A stretch of 64,000 bases of DNA from JAFNAG01 sp963824985 (GTDB lineage Bacteria > Acidobacteriota > UBA6911). The stretch covers positions 324,825-388,824 of the forward strand of contig CAWGRQ010000036.1 in NCBI GenBank assembly GCA_963824985.1, read 5' to 3'. A program made the translations under genes and the position numbers. Shown piece after piece: positions 56,533-64,000 of the stretch; position 1 is the first letter of the stretch, and every line of letters starts with the position of its first letter. Under the pieces are notes generated by a model, which was not told the origin of the DNA, searched no databases, and saw nothing but the letters and a program-made list of their open reading frames with translations.

Positions 56533-58378
56533 ATGAGCACGCTGGACCGGACGACAGAGGAACGCGAGCGGGTCATCGTTCGCTTCGCCGGCGATTCGGG
56601 CGACGGCATGCAGCTGGCGGGCGGGCAGTTCACGGCCGCGACGGCCGCCGTGGGCAACGACCTCGTCACGCTTCCCGACTTCCCGGCCGAGATCCGTGCG
56701 CCGGCGGGCACCACTGCGGGTGTCTCCTCCTTCCAGATCCACTTCGCCAACCGCGACATCGCGACGCCGGGCGACACCCCGAACCTGCTCGTGGCGATGA
56801 ACCCGGCGGCCCTGCAGGCCAACGTCGCCCAGCTGGAACCAGGCGCCGGGATCGTCGTCAACGAGGACGCCTTCACCAAGCGCAACCTGCTCAAGGCGGG
56901 CTACCAGGACAGCCCGCTCGACGACGACTCGCTGGCGCAGTTCCAGGTCTGGCGCGTGCCGATGACGACGATGTGCCAGCGCGCCGCCGAGGCGATCGAG
57001 GGCGCCGCCACGCGCGACGTGCAGAAGTCGCGCAATCTGTTCGCACTCGGGCTGATCTGCTGGATGTACGACCGCCCGATCGACGGCACCGTGCGCTGGA
57101 TCTCGGAGAAGTTCGCCGCCTCCGAGGGCGTGCGCGACATCAACCTGGCCGCGCTGCGGGCCGGGTGGAACTTCGGGGAGACCACCGAGGTCATCGGGAC
57201 ACGTGTCCACGTCGCCCCGGCCACCGACGTGCGGCCGGGGACCTACCGCAACATCAACGGCACGCAGGCCACCTCGCTGGGCCTCATCGCCGCGTCGGTG
57301 CGCTCGGGCCTGCCCCTGTGCCTGGCCGCCTACCCGATCACGCCCGCCTCCGACCTGCTCCACGACCTGGCCCGCCGTCGTGACGTCGGCGTGCGCACCG
57401 TGCAGGCCGAGGACGAGATCGCCGCGGCCGGAATCGCGCTCGGCGCCTCCTATGGCGGCGCGCTCGGGGTGACGGCCACCTCGGGACCCGGCATGGACCT
57501 CAAGGCCGAGACGATCGGGCTGGCGGTCATGCTCGAGCTGCCGCTGGTGATCATCGACGTCCAGCGCGCGGGCCCCTCGACCGGGATGCCGACCAAGACC
57601 GAGCAGTCCGACCTGCTCATGGCGCTGCACGGCCGCCACGGCGAGTCGCCGCTGCCCGTCGTCGCGGCCTCGACTCCCGGGCAACTGCTTCAACGCCGCC
57701 TACGAGGCGGTGCAGATCGCCGTCCAGTACCGCACGCCGGTCATCCTGCTCACCGACCTGTTCCTGGCCAACAGTTCGGAGCCGTGGCGCGTGCCGACCG
57801 CCGCCGACCTGCCGGTGATCGACCCCGGCTTCGCGCCGCCCGGCGATCCCGACACCGCGTTTTTGCCCTACGCGCGCGACGAGCACGGCGCGCGGCCCTG
57901 GGCGCTGCCCGGCACGCCCGGCACCCAGCACCAGATCGGCGGCCTGGAGAAGGCCGACCTGGTCGGCTCGATCAGCTACGACCCCGTCAACCACGCCCGC
58001 ATGACGGCGCTGCGCGCCGCGAAGATCGCCGGGGTCGCCGTGCCCGACGTCGTCGTCGACGCCGACGAGGACGCGGAGGTCCTCGTGCTCGGCTGGGGCT
58101 CGAGCGCCGGGGTGGTCCGCGCCGGCGCGCGGCGCATCCGCCAGCGTGGCCTGCCCGTCGCCCACGCCCACCTGCACCACCTGCAACCCGCTGCCGGCCA
58201 ACCTCGGCGACGTGCTGCGCAGCTTCCGCAGCGTGCTGGTGCCTGAGATGAACTCCGGCCAGCTGGCGCAGATCCTGCGCGCCGAGTACCTCGTCGACGT
58301 CCACAGCCACACCGAGGTCGAGGGCCGCCCGCTGTTCGCGGCCGAGCCCGAGGACGCGATCCTCAAGGAGATCGAAGC

Positions 58379-58382
<4 letters not shown>
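56533..58382 (+). CDS. korA: 2-oxoacid:ferredoxin oxidoreductase, fused gamma-alpha subunit, two frameshifts
   Basis: Oxidises 2-oxoglutarate (or a related 2-oxoacid) with ferredoxin as acceptor. The gamma part opens VIVRFAGDSGDGMQLAGGQF and LLVAMNPAALQANV; the alpha part starts near residue 210 (GTQATSLGLIAASV) with LAAYPITPASDLLHDLA, ATSGPGMDLKAETIGLAVMLELPLVIID, QRAGPSTGMPTKTEQSDLL and IAVQYRTPVILLTDLFLANSSEPW, and ends EDAILKEIEA. Extra bases near 57680 and 58185 break the frame. TGA overlaps korB's GTG as GTGA. The gamma-alpha fusion is the actinobacterial arrangement. Confidence 0.94.
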
Positions 58383-59385
<1,003 letters not shown>

Positions 59386-59395
59386 GCCCGCCCGC

Positions 59396-59905
59396 TCAGG
59401 CCACGACGGCACACGACGACGTCAGCTCCGGCGACCGGCGCAGCGTCTGCAGCACCACGCAGTAGCGCTCGGTCAGGCGCACGAGCGTCTCGAGCTGCTC
59501 CGGCGACGCGTCGGCCTGCAGCGCGAAGTGCAGGCGGATGGCCCCGAAGCCGACCGGCACGTCCTTGTCGACCCCGAGGGTGCCCCGGAAGTCCAGGTCG
59601 CCCTCGGCCGTCACCGTCCCGCCGGTCACCGGGATGCCCAGCGACGTCGCGACGGCCCGCAGGGTGACGCCGGCGCACGCCACCAGCGCCTCCAGCAGCA
59701 GATCGCCCGAGCACAGCAGCGACCCGTCCCCGCCCGTCGCCGGATGCAGGCCGGCCGTGGCCAGCGCCGTCCCGGTGCGCACCGAGCAGCTGATGCCCTC
59801 CCCCAGGTCGCCGGCGGCGCTCAGCGTGACGACCGCGGCGCCGGGATCCTCGCGGTAGCGCTCCTTGAGCGGCGTCTGCAGGGCCCGGAGCTCGTCGGCG
59901 TGCAT
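59396..59905 (-). CDS. OsmC-family protein
   Basis: Intact, 169 residues. CSGDLLLEALVACAGVTLRAVATSLGI and YCVVLQTLRRSPE hold the two conserved Cys of the peroxiredoxin-like OsmC/Ohr fold, in the peptide context of OsmC (EALVACAGVTL). The N-terminal extension (MHADELRALQTPLKERYREDP) is longer than in Ohr. Predicted hydroperoxide-scavenging or stress protein. Convergent with korB, ten bases away. Confidence 0.88.
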   Translation of the reverse strand: MHADELRALQTPLKERYREDPGAAVVTLSAAGDLGEGISCSVRTGTALATAGLHPATGGDGSLLCSGDLLLEALVACAGVTLRAVATSLGIPVTGGTVTAEGDLDFRGTLGVDKDVPVGFGAIRLHFALQADASPEQLETLVRLTERYCVVLQTLRRSPELTSSCAVVA

Positions 59906-60093
59906 GGCCCGATGTTCGCACGCCGAGATCTGGTCCGACGGCCAGGTCCGCGCGTGACCGCGCGGCGTACAGTCGCCCGACGGCCGGTCCAACGCGGCCT
60001 TCCCAACGGGCGGGGCCCTGGGGACGGATTCCCAGGGCCCTGTGCCCGAACCGCCGGGACGCTCACACCCCCGCGGCGAACCGGCTGTGTGCC

Positions 60094-61438
60094 TCAGCGC
60101 CAGTCGAAGTACTCGCGGTGGATGTGCCGCGCCGGGCACGCCCGCGGCGCGCAGCTGCGATCTGGAACGTGCGCAGCATCCCCTGCGGCCCGCACATGAA
60201 CACCGACAGCCCGTCGGGCCGGCCGCCCGCGACCTCGAGCACCCGCTCGGGCGTCAGGCGGCCCTCGACGCGCGGTGTCGACGAGATGGGCGTGCAGCGA
60301 GGCGTGGCGCCCGCGATGTCGCGGATCTCCTGCGCGAACGGCGCCTCGCCGTCGCGAGGTGTAGAAGAAGTCGACGCGCCGCGAGCAGGTCGCCGTCCAG
60401 CGCGCGCAGCCAGCTCAGGAACGGCGCGACGCCGACGCCGCCGGCGATCCACACCTGCCGGTCGGTCCCTCGCTGTGGTTGAAGCGCCCGTGCGGGCCGC
60501 CGATGACCGCCGGCATGCCCGGCTCGACGACGTCGCCAGGCGGGCCGTGTAGTCGCCCAGCGCCTTGACGGTGACGCGCACGACGCCCTCGTGCGGCGCG
60601 CTGGCGATCGTGAACGGGTGGCGGTGCCAGCCGTCCTTGGCCTCGAGGTAGACCATCGCGAACTGGCCCGGGCACGAACGTCGACGTGGCGGCCGAGCGG
60701 GCGCAGGACGACCTCGGTGAGGCCCGCCGTCGACCTGGCGCACCGAGTCGACCTCGTAGTCGTGCAGCGACAGGAAGAAGCGGGCGAGCAGCTCGCGGTA
60801 GACGTAGAAGCGCCAGGCCGATCGCCGCCGATGACCACGTAGCTCCAGCGCAGCACGGGCGCGCCGGCCCACGGCGTCCCGTCCAGCACGCCGTGCGCGA
60901 ACCCGGCCGCGACGAACACGCCGGTCGTGCGGTGCAGCGCGCGCCAGCGCTCGTAGCCGCCGAAGAGCCGGCGCGCGTCGCGCACGCCGGGCGCGTCGCG
61001 GGCGGCCAGCACGAGCCCGCGCAGCGGCCCGGGCACGACGCGTCTGCCAGCGCGGCAGGATCGCCCAAGCGCCAGGCCCAGCATCCCGAGCACGCCGATC
61101 GCGCCCAGCGGGCCTCCGAGGGCCGTGCCGTTCGGGTTGGACGACAGCAGGAGGTGCGGCGCGAGCAGCACGAGGCCGGTGATCGCGACGCGACGGTGCC
61201 AGATCGCGGCGCGGTCGATGCCGTCGAACCACTCCTCGACCCACGGCAGCGTGCTGATCAGGACCAGGGCGATCGACAGCAGCAGGATCGACTCGGCGCC
61301 CAGGAGCTGCCCGACGTACCGGCCCGTCGGCTCGCCCGCCGGGTGGGCGACGATCCACAGGACCGCGAGCGCGACGACGAGCACGACGATCGTCGCGGGA
61401 CCCAGCTCGCGTGCTGCCAGCGTCGGGCGCCCGGACAT
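60094..61438 (-). CDS. Membrane ferric-reductase-like flavoprotein, frameshifted
   Basis: MSGRPTLAARELG leads to helices (ATIVVLVVALAVLWIVAHP, ILLLSIALVLISTLP, ITGLVLLAPHLLLS) with His residues in the HRTTGVFVAAGFAHG type helix for haem. The cytosolic half has QFAMVYLEAKDGWHRHPFTIASAP (FAD-binding RxxPF[ST]), VTVKALGDYTARL, VWIAGGVGVAPFLSWLRALDG (NAD-binding) and LSVFMCGPQGMLRTFQ, ending HREYFDWR. Shifts near 61045, 60820, 60730, 60665, 60540, 60470, 60375, 60355, 60285, 60165 and 60140. About 445 residues. Resembles the NOX/FRE superfamily. Confidence 0.88.
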
Positions 61439-61491
61439 CGGTTGACCCTACCGGTGCCCGCAGGCGCCGCGGCGGCGGTCGCCGGGGGCGA

Positions 61492-62604
61492 TCAGCACCG
61501 CGGGCGCGGCTGTGTGTCGCCGAGCGGCACGCAGCGCCGCACCGCCGTCGGCATCGCGCCCGCGGCGATGCGCCAGCGCACGAGGGTCGTGTCGTACGCG
61601 TGCGCGGCGACGGTGACCTGCAGGGTCTGGCCGGCGCGCAGCCGTCGTGCGGCGGCGCCGAGCGCGGCGCCGACGTCGACGTGCGCGACGCCCACGGCCG
61701 GCCGGATCGTGACCGTGCGCAGGACGCAGCGCGGGCCGTCACAGCGCACCCGGATCGTCGCCCCGGGAGGCAGCCGGTCGACCAGCAGACGGCGCAGGAC
61801 CGCAGGTGATCCGTTCCCCGTCCACGTCACCGCCACCCGGGCCGGGTTGGCCAGGCCGAGCTGGTGCAGGCCCCAGGGTGGATTGGCGTTGATGACGCGG
61901 CCGGGTCGGCACGTCGCCACGAAGCTCGCGAAGCGCGACGTCGGGTGATGGGCGCGGACCGTGTAGACGCCGGTCGGCACTCCCGTCCACACGACCCCGC
62001 CGTCGGCGGACGAGCCGACCTGGGCGGGATCGGGGATGACCTGGGCATTGAAGTACGTCGGGGGCGGCAGCGCCGGGGTCGTAGTGGCGGTCGCGCCGGC
62101 GACGCCGTGGGCGCCGTGGGCGATGAACCCGGCGAAGTCGAGGTCGCGGACGTCGCGCGTGGACAACGTGGAGACGATGGCGCACTGCGCCGGGTCGCCG
62201 GCCGCGTCGACCGGGACGGCCAGCAGCGCGACGAGCGCCCGGTAGACGTCTTCCGCACGGGTCGGAAGTTGACGTTGGCCAGGTCGGCTCCGGCCGTGCG
62301 GAACGTCTGCAGGTAGATGGTGTGGTGGCCCGCGGCGGTGATGTACGGCGTGACCCGGGCATGGTCGGGGACGGCGAGGTCGTAGCGGCGTCCGCCCTGA
62401 CCCGCGCCGAGACGCGCGGGACTCGGTGATGCGGATCGCGGCGCCCGCCAGCCGCACGCCGACGTTGTTGAACTCGTAGGCGGTGCCGCGCAGGTGGACC
62501 ACGGGGGCGGACGCCGTGCCCGAGGCGGCGCCGGCGGCCACGGCCAGCGCCGCGGCGGCCGCCACCACCGCGATCCGGGCACCACGACGAGAAGGCTGAC
62601 GCAC
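61492..62604 (-). CDS. Secreted protein of unknown function, frameshifted
   Basis: A GTG start gives RQPSRRGARIAVVAAAAALAVAAGAASGTASA, a signal peptide. Next is VVHLRGTAYEFNNVGVRLAGAAIRI, a strand-rich, possibly carboxypeptidase-regulatory-like (beta-sandwich) segment. After shifts near 62415 and 62255 the frame gives CAIVSTLSTRDVRDLDFAGFIAHGAHGVAGA and VVWTGVPTGVYTVRAHHPTSRFASFVATCRPGRVINANPPWGLHQLG, then an Ig-like C-terminal domain with paired Cys (IRVRCDGPRCVLRTV). About 370 residues. No family recognised. Confidence 0.65.
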   Translation of the reverse strand: MRQPSRRGARIAVVAAAAALAVAAGAASGTASAPVVHLRGTAYEFNNVGVRLAGAAIRITESRASRRGSGRTPLRPRRPRPCPGHAVHHRRGPPHHLPADVPHGRSRPGQRQLPTRAEDVYRALVALLAVPVDAAGDPAQCAIVSTLSTRDVRDLDFAGFIAHGAHGVAGATATTTPALPPPTYFNAQVIPDPAQVGSSADGGVVWTGVPTGVYTVRAHHPTSRFASFVATCRPGRVINANPPWGLHQLGLANPARVAVTWTGNGSPAVLRRLLVDRLPPGATIRVRCDGPRCVLRTVTIRPAVGVAHVDVGAALGAAARRLRAGQTLQVTVAAHAYDTTLVRWRIAAGAMPTAVRRCVPLGDTQPRPRC

Positions 62605-62653
62605 GATCGCTCCTGACCGGGCGGGGTCGGGCCCCGCCCTCCGAGCCGCGACC

Positions 62654-62986
62654 CTACCGGGCCCCGTCCTCCTCGGCGGCCGGTCCCTCGCGCTCGAGCA
62701 CGTCGAACGACCAGATCTCGCTGGCCGTGCCGACCGGTCCGTCCTGGCGGTGCTGCGCGTGCCCGGTGGCGAAGTCCGGGCCGGCCACCCAGGCGCGGAA
62801 GTCCTCCTCGGACCGCCAGCGCGTCACGACGAGGCAGACCTCGCGCTCGTCGTTGGGACGCAGCAGCTCGAACGCCTCGAACCCGGGCGCCGCGGACACC
62901 CGTCCCGCCCGGGACGCGAAGCGCCGCTCGAACTCGTCGAAGCGGTCGCGCGGGACCGTGATGGCATTGATCTTCACGACGCTCAC
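62654..62986 (-). CDS. Antibiotic biosynthesis monooxygenase (ABM) domain protein
   Basis: Intact, about 110 residues. VKINAITVPRDRFDEFERRFASRAGRVSAAPGFEAFELLRPNDEREVCLVVTRWRSEEDFRAWVAG is a complete ABM ferredoxin-like fold, as in haem-degrading IsdG-like and quinone monooxygenase families. No Asn-Trp-His haem triad is obvious, so the substrate is open. A GTG at 62986 starts it; divergent from the luciferase-like gene. Confidence 0.88.
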   Translation of the reverse strand: MSVVKINAITVPRDRFDEFERRFASRAGRVSAAPGFEAFELLRPNDEREVCLVVTRWRSEEDFRAWVAGPDFATGHAQHRQDGPVGTASEIWSFDVLEREGPAAEEDGAR

Positions 62987-63095
62987 GCGGGCGGATCGTA
63001 CGGCGCGCGTCGCGTCCGCGGGCCGGGCCCCACGCCGACGGGGCCCCGAACGCCCGGACCGAGCCACGCCTCCCGCGCGGCCTACCATCCGGGCG

Positions 63096-64000
63096 GTGAC
63101 GCCGCCGACACCTCCGATCCCTCCGAGCACGCCGCCAGGCCCGGTGCCGCTCTCGGTGCTCGACCTGGCCCCGATCCGCGAGGGCGGCACCGTCGCCGAG
63201 GCCCTGCGCCAGACGCTGCGGCTGGCGCCCACGTCGAGGCGCTCGGCTACACGCGCTTCTGGCTGGCCGAGCACCACAACATCCCGGGAATCGCAAGCTC
63301 CGCGACGCCGGTGCTCATCGGGCAGGTCGCGGCCGCCACGCGGCGCATCCGGGTCGGTTCGGGCGGCGTCATGCTGCCCAACCACGCGCCGCTGGTCGTC
63401 GCGGAGCAGTTCGGCACGCTGGAGGTGCTCTTCCCGGGCCGCATCGACCTCGGGCTCGGGCGGGCCCCGGGCGCCGACATGCAGACCGCCCACGCCCTGC
63501 GCCGCGCGCAGGTCGGCGGGGCCGACTTCCCGTCCGAGCTCGCCGAGCTGCGCGGCTACCTCGCTCCCGCCGCCCCCGGCCAGCGCGTCCGGGCGGTGCC
63601 CGGGGCCGGCTCGGACCTCCCGATCTTCCTGCTGGGCTCCAGCACGTTCAGCGCCCAGCTGGCCGCGCACGAGCCGGCCTGGGTTTCGCGTTCGCCGCGC
63701 ACTTCGCGCCCCAGGGATGCTCGACAGGCCTTCGCGCTGTACCGCTCGGACTTCCGGCCCTCGGAGCACCTCGAGCGGCCCCACGCCATCGTCGGCGCCG
63801 ACGTCGTGGTGGCCGACACCGACGAGGAGGCCCGGCGGGTGTTCAGCTCCACCCAGCAGAAGCACACCTGGCTCATCCGCGGCCGGCCCCGGCCCACGGC
63901 GTCACCGGTGGACGACATCGACGCCTTCTGGACGCCCCGCGAGCGCGCGTCGATCGACCTGCAGCTCGGCGAGGCGATCGTCGGGGGCCCGGTGACGGTC
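63096..64000 (+). CDS. Luciferase-like (LLM) flavin-dependent oxidoreductase, 3' truncated by the window
   Basis: The GTG at 63096 gives a Pro-rich start, then PLSVLDLAPIREGGTVAEALRQTLRLAPH and, after shifts near 63230 and 63290, VEALGYTRFWLAEHHNIPGIASSATPVLI, the canonical TIM-barrel pieces of FMN/F420 LLM enzymes of the MsnO8/LLM group. IRVGSGGVMLPNHAPLVVAEQFGTLEVLFPGRIDLGLGRAPG contains the usual flavin-contact loop. Shifts near 63685 and 63715. The gene runs out at the window edge after about 300 codons. Confidence 0.9.

Overview
This window is very G+C-rich DNA with G or C at almost every third codon position, densely packed genes and many 1-8 base gene overlaps. The gene content points to an actinobacterium: MurT/GatD lipid II amidation, a succinylase-type DAP branch (dapD, dapC, dapE), fused-subunit 2-oxoacid:ferredoxin oxidoreductase, an Rv2578c-like radical SAM protein, and NarL-type two-component and ECF sigma systems with Pro/Ala-rich tails. 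A Thermoleophilia (Solirubrobacterales-like) origin is my inference, not something the sequence proves. I saw no rRNA, tRNA, CRISPR array, insertion sequence or prophage.

Layout. 0-3.4 kb: radical SAM C-terminus, two small proteins, an MscS channel and a short-chain dehydrogenase. 3.6-12.9 kb: miaA, dapF and dapD convergent with dapE-dapC, a DUF429 protein, a TOBE regulator, hflX and a DUF4097-like protein. 12.9-16.2 kb: a four-gene OpuC-type osmoprotectant ABC operon. 16.3-23.9 kb: a broken epimerase gene, then a tightly coupled minus-strand operon (GNAT, NagD-like phosphatase, lipid kinase, MurT, methyltransferase, GatD), an SRAP protein and a membrane protein. 23.9-30.8 kb: small membrane proteins, a CGNR regulator, a NAGPA-type glycosidase, and a coupled operon of GT4 glycosyltransferase, ABC exporter and VOC protein. 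30.9-45.7 kb: secreted and wall-active proteins, MFS transporter, cold-shock protein with a tiny zinc ribbon, RNase HI, oxidoreductases and the MGMT repair protein. 45.8-52.4 kb: His/Asp-rich secreted protein divergent from a histidine kinase/response regulator operon, aldo/keto reductase, and a sigma factor with a membrane-type tail beside a secreted partner. 52.4-64 kb: MarR-controlled pair, cysE-cysK, korA-korB, OsmC, a flavin reductase, and a truncated luciferase-like oxidoreductase.

Data quality matters here. About half the genes, mostly at 1-24, 28.6-30, 35-37, 39-43 and 57.6-64 kb, need one or more single-base shifts to read through, including obvious housekeeping genes (dapF, murT, hflX, korB). 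Protein motifs stay intact on both sides of each shift, so I read these as sequence errors rather than gene decay. A few genes have real losses of coding content (the epimerase at 16.3 kb, the cupin at 37.6 kb, the HTH regulator at 38.7 kb) and are marked as pseudogenes.
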